Shown here piece after piece: positions 16,963 to 25,447 of a DNA stretch of 64,000 nucleotides (the stretch's first letter is position 1; each line of letters begins with the position of its first letter). The notes under the pieces are model-generated. The model saw only the letters and a list, made by a program, of their open reading frames with translations. It was not told the DNA's origin and did not search any database. The DNA lies in the NCBI GenBank assembly GCA_028291055.1, contig JAQGIP010000034.1, forward strand, positions 1 to 64,000. The letters run 5' to 3'. The position numbers and the translations under genes were made by a program. The stretch comes from Caulobacter sp. (GTDB lineage Bacteria; Pseudomonadota; Alphaproteobacteria; Caulobacterales; Caulobacteraceae).

Positions 16963-17745
16963 TCAGCCTTGCGCCCAGGCGGACGGCCCGGATGCATCGG
17001 CGAGCGCCGGCTGATCCCCGGCGCCTTCAAGCCAAGACAGCATCATCGCGTGCGAGCGCTCACTGAGGACTGCGGCGAACTCAGGCTCGCCTTCGAGAAT
17101 CGTCTGCGCCAGGCGTGCGCGAACATCGGCCCAGGCCTTTTTGCGGTCATCCCGACCGGAAAAGACACGCTCGCGGGTGTCTTCCAGGCCGACCTGGTAG
17201 AGGACGGTGATGTAGAGAGCCAGCGCCGGATTTCCGGCCAAATCCGCGATCAGCCCCGCGAGCTCGGCCTCGCGGGTGAGGAATTCGGCCAGGCCCATTG
17301 CGCTCGGCGGCTTGACCACAGCGGCGTCCAGGTAACGCCGCAAGGCTTCGCGCCCGGCTTCGTCACGCGAGGTGGCGGCCAAACGAACCATGGCGATGGA
17401 CGCGGCGTGGGCGGCGTCGATGAGGTGGCGCAGGGTGGTATCGCGGGTGCGCAGGAAGTTTGCGGCGGAACGGGCCACCGAGCCGATGTTGGGCCGCCGC
17501 GCGTAGTAGCCGCCGTTCGGTCCTCGCCGGACGGTCATCAGCTGTTCGTGCTCGAGGATCCGCGACGTCTGCTGGAGTGTCGGCCGGCTGATGCCATAGC
17601 GGGCAAGCAGATCTTCTTCGCGGCCCAGGTAGGCGCCGTCTTCCTTGGCGAGTATCTCTTCACGCAGCAGCCGCACGATCTTCGGCGCGACCAGCCCCTT
17701 CTTGGCGACCGTCGGCTTTCGCGTGCGTTTCGGCGTCTCGTCCAT
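16963..17745 (-). CDS. GntR-family transcriptional regulator (FCD type)
   Basis: This 260-aa protein has an N-terminal winged helix (LLARYGISRPTLQQTSRILEHEQL spans recognition helix and wing, near residues 45-70), then an all-helical FCD-like ligand domain. A basic N-terminal arm (KRTRKPTVAKKG) precedes the DNA-binding domain. The start at 17745 follows AAGGGG. It lies 55 bases downstream of the second DUF35 gene on the same strand and may regulate that unit. The GntR at 51699-52514 shares its layout, so each module has one. Confidence 0.83.
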   Translation of the reverse strand: MDETPKRTRKPTVAKKGLVAPKIVRLLREEILAKEDGAYLGREEDLLARYGISRPTLQQTSRILEHEQLMTVRRGPNGGYYARRPNIGSVARSAANFLRTRDTTLRHLIDAAHAASIAMVRLAATSRDEAGREALRRYLDAAVVKPPSAMGLAEFLTREAELAGLIADLAGNPALALYITVLYQVGLEDTRERVFSGRDDRKKAWADVRARLAQTILEGEPEFAAVLSERSHAMMLSWLEGAGDQPALADASGPSAWAQG

Positions 17746-17800
17746 AAGGCCCCTTACCCCAACCCGCCCGCCTTGCGCCACCGGCAAGGCCATTGCGCGG

Positions 17801-18232
17801 TCAGTCGCCGTGGTCGGGCTCGAAGATTGGAACCTTCCATCCGTCCGTGATCGGGTTCCAGGCCACCTTCACCTTCATGCCGACATGCACGTCCGCGATG
17901 TCGCCTCCGACGACATTGCTGATCAGCCGAACACCGTCCGCATCGGGCAGGCTGACGACCACGGGGACGAAGGGGAAAACCTCGCCGGGGAACGGCGGCT
18001 TTAGACAGACCGTATAGCTGAACACCTCTCCCTTTCCGGACAGCTCCACCCAGTCGATGGCCTTGGACTGGCAGTGGGGGCAGAAGGGCGTGGGCGGCAT
18101 GCGGAAGCGAGCGCAGTCGCCGCACCGCGGGGCGACCAGGCGCTCCTCCTTGGCGGCTTCCCAGAAGGGCGCCGTCTGTTCGTTGACGGCGATGTGGATA
18201 TGTTCGCCCGGCAGGGCGCGCGCCGTCGTCAT
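17801..18232 (-). CDS. DUF35 / OB-fold acyl-CoA-binding protein with zinc ribbon
   Basis: This 143-aa protein has the zinc ribbon C37-x2-C40...C51-x2-C54, followed by an OB-fold domain with VFSYTVCLKPPFPGE and a VGMKVKVAW strand. It is the partner of the thiolase-like protein encoded just upstream, whose stop overlaps this gene's ATG (ATGA, 18229-18232). The order is the reverse of the first pair (here thiolase-like first, DUF35 second). An in-frame extension by 19 residues lies inside the thiolase-like gene and is not likely. Confidence 0.85.
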   Translation of the reverse strand: MTTARALPGEHIHIAVNEQTAPFWEAAKEERLVAPRCGDCARFRMPPTPFCPHCQSKAIDWVELSGKGEVFSYTVCLKPPFPGEVFPFVPVVVSLPDADGVRLISNVVGGDIADVHVGMKVKVAWNPITDGWKVPIFEPDHGD

Positions 18233-19419
18233 AGGGTGTTCCTCAGGATCGCGCCGCTGACGGGAATGGGCGCCGGCCCGCCGGTGCACAGGGCCACTTC
18301 GGCGCCGGCGATCTGGTTGATGGCCGTGCCGCGCAGTTGCTCGACCGCCTCGCGGATGTGGGTCATGCCGATGATGTAGGCTTCCGACAGCTGGCCGCCA
18401 TGGGGGTTGAGCGGCAGGGCGCCGTCGATGCGGATGGCGCCGCTTTCCACGAAGGGCCCGCCCTCCCCCTTGGCGCAGAAGCCGTAGTCCTCGAGCTGCA
18501 TCAGGACCATGGGGGTGAAGTGGTCGTAGATCAGGGCCACGTCGATGTCGGAGGGGCCCAGGCCGGCCTTGGCGTAGAGCCGCTTGGCGACCGAGGCGTG
18601 GCCGGAAGAGGCGAAGATCTCGTCGGGCATGTTGTACCAGGCGAACGCGCGGCCCCAGTCGCGCGATCCGCCATGCGCGGCCGCCGTCACATAGACCGGC
18701 TTGTGGCGCAGGTCCTTGGCCCGGTCCGCCAGGCAGCTGATCACCGCCACCGCGCCATCCGTCTCCAGGCAGAAGTCATAGACGCACAGGGGATCGGCGA
18801 TCAGGTCGGCCTTGAAATACTCCTCCAGCGTCAGCGGCGTGCGCTTCAGCGCCGTGGGCCGGTTCAGGGCGTTGTTGCGCGAGGAGATGGCGATCTCGGC
18901 GAAGGCCTCGCGGCGGGTGCCGTACTTGTGCATGTGACGCCGCGCCAGCAGCGCCATCAGGTGGCCGGGGCCGGCCAGGCCGGCGGGCTGCAGGAAGGCG
19001 TTCTCGGGCTTGGGCGCGGAGGCCGCGAACACGGTGCCCAGACGCTGCTTGGCCTGCTGCAAGGCCATCACGGTGACCACATAGGTGGCGTCTCCGTGGG
19101 TGAGCGCGGCCGCGGCCAGGCCCAGCGCCCCCGCCGATCCGCCACCACCGCCGGTCAAGGTGGCGGTGAAGGTGATCTCGGGGATGCCGAGGGTCTCGAT
19201 GATCGAGGCCGTCTCCATGGACTCGCCGTAGCCGGCGTTGGCGCTGGAATAGTAGGCGAAGCCGTCGATCTCCTTGACCGAGATCCCCGCGTCCTCGCAG
19301 GCGGCCAGGATGGCGTCCCCCACCATCTCGGTGATGGTCCTGGGCCAGCTTTCTCCGCGACGCCAATAGGGCGTGGCCCCGACCCCCACGATGGCCGTCT
19401 TGTCGCGAAGGTCGGTCAC
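18229..19419 (-). CDS. Thiolase-like protein without the nucleophilic Cys, Ltp2-aldolase-like
   Basis: This 396-aa thiolase-fold protein has lost the hallmarks of thiolases. The nucleophile region reads TATLTGGGGGSAGALG (about residues 85-100), with no Cys. The GHP region reads PHGGQLSEAYIIGMTHI, with Tyr where His is expected. A second Tyr lies in IYDHFTPMVL. Ltp2-type aldolases of steroid side-chain degradation have lost Cys and use two Tyr residues, and they need a DUF35 partner; such a gene overlaps this one. A retro-aldol cleavage of a beta-hydroxyacyl-CoA is thus the best guess. It is downstream of a TonB receptor gene with a 116-base gap. Confidence 0.83.
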   Translation of the reverse strand: MTDLRDKTAIVGVGATPYWRRGESWPRTITEMVGDAILAACEDAGISVKEIDGFAYYSSANAGYGESMETASIIETLGIPEITFTATLTGGGGGSAGALGLAAAALTHGDATYVVTVMALQQAKQRLGTVFAASAPKPENAFLQPAGLAGPGHLMALLARRHMHKYGTRREAFAEIAISSRNNALNRPTALKRTPLTLEEYFKADLIADPLCVYDFCLETDGAVAVISCLADRAKDLRHKPVYVTAAAHGGSRDWGRAFAWYNMPDEIFASSGHASVAKRLYAKAGLGPSDIDVALIYDHFTPMVLMQLEDYGFCAKGEGGPFVESGAIRIDGALPLNPHGGQLSEAYIIGMTHIREAVEQLRGTAINQIAGAEVALCTGGPAPIPVSGAILRNTL

Positions 19420-19485
19420 TCGGAACTCCTGAAATCAAATCCGGATGAGGGGCCGCCCCCGGGAGAAGGAACGGCCCCGTCCGGC

Positions 19486-19539
19486 CTAGAGCCCTCCGCT
19501 TCAGTGGATGGAGACGAAGCGGAAGAGAGAAGGCTCTAG
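19486..19539. terminator. Nested hairpin at the 3' end of the TonB receptor gene
   Basis: CTAGAGCC (19486-19493) pairs with GGCTCTAG (19532-19539), and inside it CCGCTTC (19496-19502) pairs with GAAGCGG (19516-19522). On the minus strand it begins at the receptor stop codon and is followed by a second GC stem (GGGGCCG/CGGCCCC). There is no U-run, so it is an RNA-end structure or weak terminator rather than a classic intrinsic terminator. Confidence 0.5.
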
Positions 19540-21839
19540 AAGCGCTTGCTGACCTGCAGCCCGAACATCCGGGGCTGGCCCACCTGGGTACGGTTGAAGG
19601 TATCGCTGACCAAGGTGGTCGGGTTGGACTGGCTGTTGACGCCGGCCTGGATCAGCGGGGTCTCGTAGTATTCCTCGTCGGTCAGGTTGGTGCCGAATGC
19701 GGCGACGTCGAGATCCCAGGCGTCCAGGTGCAGGCCGATGCGGGCATCCACCAAGCCGCGCGCATTCACCGTCGCGGCCGGGATGTTGTCCACCACCACC
19801 TTGAATTGATGGCCGGTGTATTGGTCCTGATAGCTGTAGCCGGCATGGAAGGACCATGTGCCGTAGGTCGCCGGCACATCGAAGGTCCCGCTGATGCCGA
19901 ACTTATACTTCGGCACATATTGGGCGATGAACAGGCTGTTGGCGTATTTCACGTCCGTCCAGCTGCCCAGGGCGTCGATGCGGAAGTGCGGCGTGACGAT
20001 CAGGCGGCCCTGGGCCTCGATGCCGTCGATATCGGCCTTGCCCTGGTTGACGATGGCGGTGGTCAGCCCCACCGGCGTGCTGATCAGCTGCGAGGTCTGA
20101 ACGTCCTTGTAGAAGGAGTGGTAGTAGTCGGCGTTGAACCGGAAACGGCGGTCGAACAGCTCCGATTTCACGCCCAGTTCGACATCGGTCACCTCTTCCG
20201 GGTTGAACGGCAACTGGGTCACCGGGGTGAAGCCCCGCAGGTTCTGGCCGCCGGCGCGATAGCCGTTGCTCGACTTGGCGTAGAACATGACGCTCTCGCT
20301 GGCCTGCCAGTCGAGCCCGGCGGTCCAGGAGACGTGGTCGAAGGTGTTGCTGCCGACGAAGGTGCAGTTGCTGCGCGTCGGAGCCGGCACGGTCACGCCG
20401 GTGTAGAGGCAGGCGCCGCCGGCCTGTTGGAAAAAGGCGCTGCTGGAGATGGCCTTGTCGTCCTGGGTGTATCGCGCGCCGACGGTGAGATGCACGTCGG
20501 AGGTCAGGTTGTAGGTGCCCTGGCCATAGACCGACTTGCTCTTGTTCTCGACGAAGGCGCCCAGGAAGCGGGGCTGGAAGCCGGTGCCCAGGCCGCCGCT
20601 GACGGAGGTGTCCTCGCCCTTCTCACGGAAGACGAACGCGCCCAGCGTATAGTTGAACTGGTCGCCGAAGCCCTTGCCGTTGAACTGCAGTTCGAGGCTG
20701 TCCTGGCTTTCGCGCACATGCAGCTCGGCGGTCGACAGCGGGATGGAGCTGCCGTCGATGTCGGCCCCGTAGTCGCTGGCCACGCGGCGATGGCCGTAGA
20801 TCAGCTTCAGCGAGCCGAAGCCCAGGTCATAGTCGCTGGTCAGCGCGATGCCGGAAGCCTCCAGCGCGGAATGCGGCGCCTGGTCGAGGCAGGCCGTGTA
20901 GAAGTCGGTGCTGCATTTCGTATAGTTGCCGAAGGGCTTGAAGGGCAGGAAGATCCCGGCCGACAGCAGATCGCCGCCGCGGTCGTAACCGATCGTGCCG
21001 TTGGTATCCGATTTGGACCAGTCGGCGACCAGGGTCAGGGTCCACTGGTCCGTCGGCATGGCCAGCACCGTCAGGCGCACGGCCTGGGTATCGACGTCGT
21101 CGGCCTTGATCGTGCGCACCGTGTTGAACGGCGTGGAACCGTCCAGCGGGTTGGTGTGAGAGCCGAAGCGGACGGTGCTGTAGCCGTCGCGCTGGTTGTT
21201 GAGGCCGGCAACGCGGACGGCGACCTTGTCGCCCAGCGGCAGGTTCAGGGCGCCTTCCAGCCGGCGCATGTTGAAGTTGCCCACCTGGCCCGAGACATAG
21301 CCGTGCACGCCGCTGACGGTGGCCGGCTCGGTGACCACCTTCACCGCGCCGCCGGTGGTATTGCGCCCATAGAGGGTGCCTTGCGGGCCGGCCAGGATTT
21401 CAACGCGGGTGACGTCGAACAGATCGAGGTTCGCGCCGGCGCTACGGGCCATATAGACGTCGTTCAGATAGACACCCACGGACGGATCCAGGGTCATCAG
21501 CGTGTCGGTCTGCACCTGGCCGCGCATGGAGAAGGTCTTGGTGTTCTGATCGCCGGCCCGGGACTGGATATTCAGGCTGGGCGTATCGCGGGCGACGGAT
21601 TCGACGTCGCGGATGCTCTTGGTCTGGAGTTCGGTCGCCGAGACGGCGGTCACCGCCACGGGCACGTTCTGCAGGTTCTCCTCGCGGCGACGCGCGGTGA
21701 CCACGACCTCCTCGATGGTGGTCTGACCCGCGGCGGCGTTGTCGGCCTCCGCCGCCAGGGCCGCCTGGCTCACTCCCGCCATCAGGATAAGCGCCAGACT
21801 TCCAGCCATGCGCGCATGAAGGTGCGTTCGAACCTGCAT
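19536..21839 (-). CDS. TonB-dependent outer-membrane receptor
   Basis: This 767-aa receptor has a signal peptide (MQVRTHLHARMAGSLALILM, ending near AALA), a TonB-box-like start of the mature protein (TTIEEVVVTARRREENLQ), a plug domain with LYGRNTTGGAVKVVT, and a beta barrel ending in Phe (QVSKRF), as needed for outer-membrane insertion. The start at 21839 follows GGGAGG. In alphaproteobacteria such receptors bring in siderophores but also sterol- or aromatic-type substrates. The neighbours here, amidohydrolase/ligase genes on the divergent side and a thiolase-like/DUF35 pair downstream, suggest uptake of the catabolic substrate rather than iron. Confidence 0.92.
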   Translation of the reverse strand: MQVRTHLHARMAGSLALILMAGVSQAALAAEADNAAAGQTTIEEVVVTARRREENLQNVPVAVTAVSATELQTKSIRDVESVARDTPSLNIQSRAGDQNTKTFSMRGQVQTDTLMTLDPSVGVYLNDVYMARSAGANLDLFDVTRVEILAGPQGTLYGRNTTGGAVKVVTEPATVSGVHGYVSGQVGNFNMRRLEGALNLPLGDKVAVRVAGLNNQRDGYSTVRFGSHTNPLDGSTPFNTVRTIKADDVDTQAVRLTVLAMPTDQWTLTLVADWSKSDTNGTIGYDRGGDLLSAGIFLPFKPFGNYTKCSTDFYTACLDQAPHSALEASGIALTSDYDLGFGSLKLIYGHRRVASDYGADIDGSSIPLSTAELHVRESQDSLELQFNGKGFGDQFNYTLGAFVFREKGEDTSVSGGLGTGFQPRFLGAFVENKSKSVYGQGTYNLTSDVHLTVGARYTQDDKAISSSAFFQQAGGACLYTGVTVPAPTRSNCTFVGSNTFDHVSWTAGLDWQASESVMFYAKSSNGYRAGGQNLRGFTPVTQLPFNPEEVTDVELGVKSELFDRRFRFNADYYHSFYKDVQTSQLISTPVGLTTAIVNQGKADIDGIEAQGRLIVTPHFRIDALGSWTDVKYANSLFIAQYVPKYKFGISGTFDVPATYGTWSFHAGYSYQDQYTGHQFKVVVDNIPAATVNARGLVDARIGLHLDAWDLDVAAFGTNLTDEEYYETPLIQAGVNSQSNPTTLVSDTFNRTQVGQPRMFGLQVSKRF

Positions 21840-21939
21840 TGAAACCTCCCCAATTTCTCTTCGCCTGAGCCGCTTTGCGCGGCGTCGCGATCCGCTTGTT
21901 GCGGTGTGCAGGATGGTACGCACAGGTTTTTGGAAGACG

Positions 21940-21954
21940 CAATAGTGATATTAG
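21940..21954 (+). promoter_or_regulatory. Operator candidate A, copy 1 (CAATAGTGATATTAG)
   Basis: This 15-base element lies 101 bases upstream of the TonB receptor start. An exact inverted copy is at 22052-22066. Inside it AATA-GTGA-TATT is a short dyad. It lies in the 333-base divergent gap 21840-22172, which holds no gene. Confidence 0.6.
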
Positions 21955-22051
21955 TTTTTAGCTTGACCATACGCTGAGCCCCCGCACGGCCTGCGTCGTT
22001 GGAGAATATTCCATTGATTATATTGGCAATTCCCGTCCGCCCCCGATAATT

Positions 22052-22066
22052 CTAATATCACTATTG
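22052..22066 (-). promoter_or_regulatory. Operator candidate A, copy 2 (inverted)
   Basis: CTAATATCACTATTG is the exact reverse complement of the element at 21940-21954, 97 bases away, and lies about 106 bases before the amidohydrolase start. Each of the divergent genes thus has one copy at almost the same distance from its start, which fits coordinated control by one regulator. Confidence 0.6.
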
Positions 22067-22172
22067 CCGGATCGGCTTGCGGGCGACTGGGTTAAGCGAT
22101 ATCAGAATGGCAACCGCATGGGCCGCTTCGGCGTTGCCGGGCAAACCGCCAGAGAGCGCGGAGAGGAACGAC

Positions 22173-23273
22173 ATGGGCCAGTTCATTTTCAGCGCCGACT
22201 CACACATTCGCGAGCCCAACGACCTGTTCACGGGCGGCCTGCCCAAGAGCCTGCAATACGGCGCGCTGCAGGGTACGCGGAAGGACGGCTACATCTACAC
22301 CATGGCCGGGGAGAAGGTGCTCCACCGCCTGCGCCTGGGCGACGCCGCGGCCGACATCGGCCGCTCGGCCAGGCTCGGCGCATCCGATCTGACGCTGCGC
22401 CGCCAGGACATGGAAGCCGATGGCATCGATGGGGAGATCTGTTTCCCCAGCCTGGGGCTGATGCTCTATTTCCTGAAGGAGCCCGAGCTCGAACTGGCCA
22501 GCGCCCAGCTCTACAACGATTGGAACAACCGCTTCTTCTCCCCGCACCTCGACACCTTCGTGCGCTGCGGCGTACTGCCGGTCCGGCGCCAGGAAGATAC
22601 CCTGGCGGAACTGAAGCGCATCGCGGGCCTGGGCTTCACGGCCGCCATGCTGCCGGTGGCGATCCCGGGTGACGTGGCCACCTACAACAGCGAGAGCTGG
22701 GACCCGGTGTTCGCCCTGGCCGCCGAACTCAAGGTGGTCCTGGTCTTCCATACGGGCACCGGCCTGGAGACCTTCGTCGCCGAACGCGGCCCCGGCGCGG
22801 CGGTGATCAACTATTCGCGCCAGATGAACGACGGCATCAACACCGTCATGACGCTGGTCGCCGGCGGCGTGCTCGACCGCAACCCGGGCGCCCAGATCTG
22901 CGTCATTGAGTCCGGGGCCAGCTGGCTGGCGGCGCTGGCCGAGCGGATGGACGAGGTCTATCACGCCCACAACTACTACGTTCAGCCCAAGCTCAGCCTG
23001 CTGCCCAGCGAAATCATCCGCCGCCAGGTGAAGGTCTCTTTCCAGCATGACCGGGCGTGCATCATGGCGCGGGCCGTGACCGGGACCCAGGCGCTGATGT
23101 TCGCTTCCGATTATCCGCATATGGAAGGCACCTTCCCCCATACGCGCGCCGTGGTGAGCAAGCTGTTCGACGGCATCGACATCTCCGAGCAGGAGAAGGC
23201 CGATATTCTCGGCGGCAATGCCGCCCGTCTGTTTCGCCTGGCGCGACCGGAATTCGCCGCCGCGGCGGCCTGA
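22173..23273 (+). CDS. Amidohydrolase (amidohydrolase family 2, TIM barrel)
   Basis: This 366-aa metal-dependent TIM-barrel protein belongs to the ACMSD-like branch. Features are the N-terminal FSADSHIREPNDLF (in place of the stricter HxH), YNDWNNRFFSPHLDTF, FHTGTG, and the metal/catalytic segment FASDYPHMEGTFP near the C-terminus. Members hydrolyse or decarboxylate aromatic and alicyclic acids. Start 22173 is chosen for the GAGAGGAACGAC leader. It is the first gene of the operon with the PaaK-like ligase and two more adenylation-type genes. Confidence 0.8.
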   Translation: MGQFIFSADSHIREPNDLFTGGLPKSLQYGALQGTRKDGYIYTMAGEKVLHRLRLGDAAADIGRSARLGASDLTLRRQDMEADGIDGEICFPSLGLMLYFLKEPELELASAQLYNDWNNRFFSPHLDTFVRCGVLPVRRQEDTLAELKRIAGLGFTAAMLPVAIPGDVATYNSESWDPVFALAAELKVVLVFHTGTGLETFVAERGPGAAVINYSRQMNDGINTVMTLVAGGVLDRNPGAQICVIESGASWLAALAERMDEVYHAHNYYVQPKLSLLPSEIIRRQVKVSFQHDRACIMARAVTGTQALMFASDYPHMEGTFPHTRAVVSKLFDGIDISEQEKADILGGNAARLFRLARPEFAAAAA

Positions 23274-23371
23274 ACGACCAAACCGACAAGGCCCGGCGCG
23301 ATGGCGGCCGGGAAATGCTAGCGAACCCCCGGCGGGCAGCCAAGACCCGCGGGGAAACTGGGAGGGACAAG

Positions 23372-24736
23372 TTGGACGCACCCGCCGCCGATCTCCGCGA
23401 ACGCCCCGCGCCCCTGTCGCGAGAGCCCGCGCCGATCTATTCCGACTATCTGCACGAGCGCATCGAGACGATGCCGCGCGCGGAACTGGAGCAGCATCAG
23501 GAAGCCCAGCTGAAGGCCATGCTAGCCCATGCCTATGAGCGCTCGGGTCTCGTGCGCCAGGTCTGGGACGCCGCCGGCGTGACCCCGAAGGACATCCGCT
23601 CCCTCGACGACTTCCGCGCCAAAGCGCCCTTCATCAGCAAAGACGCGGTGCGCGACTTCCGCGACGCCAACAACGATCCCTGCGGCGGCCTCAACTGCGC
23701 GGGTCCCGGCGAACTGAAGGGGGTGGGCTCCACCTCCGGCACCACGGGCGATCCGACCCCGGTGCCTCAGGGCGTGCGCCAGCCGCCGTCGATCGGCTAC
23801 GCCCGCGACCTCTGGCACATCGGCGCCCGGCCCGGCGACTATGTCTCCAACATCATGTTCACCTTCCGGGGCGGCCACCGCGGCCGGGTGATGCAGGAGG
23901 TCGGCTTCACCCCGATCCTTTTCACCCTCTCGCCCTTGGAGATGCCGCGTCTGTGCGAGGCCTCCAAGCGCTTCCGGCCTACGGCCCTGACCCTGATGGC
24001 CAACCCGCTGTTGATCGCCCTGGAGCAGCTGTTCGAGAAGACCGGCGAGGACCCCACCGACGTCTTCAAGTCCTACAAGGGCGCCATTTTCGGCGGCGAA
24101 CCCCTGGGCGCGCGCCTGAAGGGCCTGGCCAAGTCGTGGGGCCTGGAGATCTTCGAGACCACCAGCCTGGGCGACATCGCCGGGGCCACCGAATGCCGCG
24201 TCCACGATGGCCACCATGCCTGGGAGGACATCGCCCTGGTGGAATGCCTGCACCCGGTGACGGAGGAGCCCGTGGCCGATGGCGAGATCGGCGAGATGGT
24301 CGTCACGGCGCTGACCGACCGGTTCATGCCGCTGATCCGCTACAAGACCGACGACCTGATCACCGCCGACCGCAGCCCCTGCGCCTGCGGGCGGACCCAC
24401 ATGCGGTTCAAGCCGGTGGGCCGCAAGGGCGACCAGATCATCATCGACGGCCTCTCCATCATGCCGCGCGATGTGCTGGAGGTGGTGGAGAACCATACCG
24501 AGACCCGCGCCGGCCTCTTCCAGGTCATCCGCCCGTCGCGCGAGATGGACGAACTGCGCGTGCGCATCGGCTTCGACGCCACCCGGCTCGAAGGCGCCCA
24601 GGAAGCCCTGGCCTCGCGCCTCGTCGAGCATCTGCAGGCCAAGATCGGCGTCACGGTCGTCGTGGAGCTCACCCTCAACGAGGAGCTGCTGAAGCTGGGC
24701 CCGCCCCACAAGATCCCCAGGGTGACAAAGCAATGA
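23372..24736 (+). CDS. Phenylacetate-CoA-ligase-like AMP-forming acyl-CoA ligase
   Basis: This 454-aa enzyme of the PaaK branch has the ATP loop STSGTTGDPTPVPQ, IFGGEPLG, YKTDDLITADRSPCACGRTH (zinc-type Cys pair) and the hinge GRKGDQIIIDGLSIMP. It would activate an aryl or cyclic carboxylate to its CoA ester with ATP. I place the start at TTG 23372 because GGGAGGGACAA precedes it. An in-frame ATG at 23315 would add 19 residues. The next gene overlaps by ATGA. Of the three adenylation-type proteins in this operon, this is the only one with intact motifs. Confidence 0.82.
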   Translation: MDAPAADLRERPAPLSREPAPIYSDYLHERIETMPRAELEQHQEAQLKAMLAHAYERSGLVRQVWDAAGVTPKDIRSLDDFRAKAPFISKDAVRDFRDANNDPCGGLNCAGPGELKGVGSTSGTTGDPTPVPQGVRQPPSIGYARDLWHIGARPGDYVSNIMFTFRGGHRGRVMQEVGFTPILFTLSPLEMPRLCEASKRFRPTALTLMANPLLIALEQLFEKTGEDPTDVFKSYKGAIFGGEPLGARLKGLAKSWGLEIFETTSLGDIAGATECRVHDGHHAWEDIALVECLHPVTEEPVADGEIGEMVVTALTDRFMPLIRYKTDDLITADRSPCACGRTHMRFKPVGRKGDQIIIDGLSIMPRDVLEVVENHTETRAGLFQVIRPSREMDELRVRIGFDATRLEGAQEALASRLVEHLQAKIGVTVVVELTLNEELLKLGPPHKIPRVTKQ

Positions 24737-25413
24737 GCATCCAGACCGAAGTCCGCGCCGATCTGGTCGGCCGCTACGTCGACGGCGGCCAGTCGCGGTT
24801 CCTGCCCGCCTCGCGCGCCGAGCTGGACAGGGCGGCGGAGTCCCTCGCGGCCGTCATCGCCACCTTCGGCTTCACGCGCGGCCAGTTCGTGCTCGTCATC
24901 TCCATGTTGGAGGAAGCGGTGCAGGTCGGGCCCATCGAACAGGCCTGCATGGACCTGGGTCTTGTCCCCACCAACGCCGACAACAGCCCCTTCGACGCCG
25001 CCCGCGTTGAGGCGATCCTGCGCCGCTTCGATGTGCCGGCCGTATGCGGCGTGGGCATGAGCGTGCTGGAGGGCCTGAAGATGTTCGGCCATGACCCGGC
25101 CGCGATTTTCGCGGGCCGTGTCGTCTGGGTTCGGCCGGATGCCTACGAGGCGGTGGCCGCCATGCCGGGGGTCACCGCCCGCCGCTGGACGGAACTCGGC
25201 CCTGCCCTCGCCCTGGAGTGCGCCGAGGGTGGCGGGGCTCACGTCGATGCGCGCGAATGGACCGCCACCGACACCGGCGGCGACCTGCGTCTGTCGTCCC
25301 GCCTGTTGCGGTCGCTCCCCTTCCGCGACGCCTCCACCGGTCTCAAAGGGCGCGTCGATCACGCCGCCTGCGCCTGCGGCTGCCCCGATCCCAGGGTCAC
25401 CGTCGAAGCCTGA
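24733..25413 (+). CDS. Stand-alone partial PaaK-like protein, probably without ligase activity
   Basis: This 226-aa protein is not a full enzyme of any family I recognise. Its middle (FTRGQFVLVISMLEEAVQVG, then ILRRFDVPAVCGVGMSVLEGL) and its end (GRVDHAACACGCPDPRV) follow the order of segments in phenylacetate-CoA ligases, including the CxCG Cys group. It lacks the SGTTG ATP loop, the N-terminal helices and the mobile C-terminal domain. It overlaps the intact ligase by ATGA and is in turn followed by another adenylation-type gene 34 bases later. It may be an accessory or regulatory subunit of the ligase. The start is the overlap ATG. Confidence 0.7.
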   Translation: MSIQTEVRADLVGRYVDGGQSRFLPASRAELDRAAESLAAVIATFGFTRGQFVLVISMLEEAVQVGPIEQACMDLGLVPTNADNSPFDAARVEAILRRFDVPAVCGVGMSVLEGLKMFGHDPAAIFAGRVVWVRPDAYEAVAAMPGVTARRWTELGPALALECAEGGGAHVDAREWTATDTGGDLRLSSRLLRSLPFRDASTGLKGRVDHAACACGCPDPRVTVEA

Positions 25414-25447
25414 TACCTCCGTCCGCCGCCAGTCAGAGACGCCGTCC

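Noticed and set aside
19728-21842. A 704-codon open frame on the plus strand opposite the TonB receptor
   Set aside because: It is antisense to a receptor with clear signal peptide, plug and barrel motifs. The product is a Val/Gly/His-rich sequence with no motif, as expected from GC-rich antisense frames.
23953-24732. Upstream extension of the partial PaaK-like frame into the intact ligase gene
   Set aside because: The extension overlaps the ligase in another frame and is Arg-rich. The ATGA overlap at 24733 is a natural start, so the small protein is not a longer enzyme.
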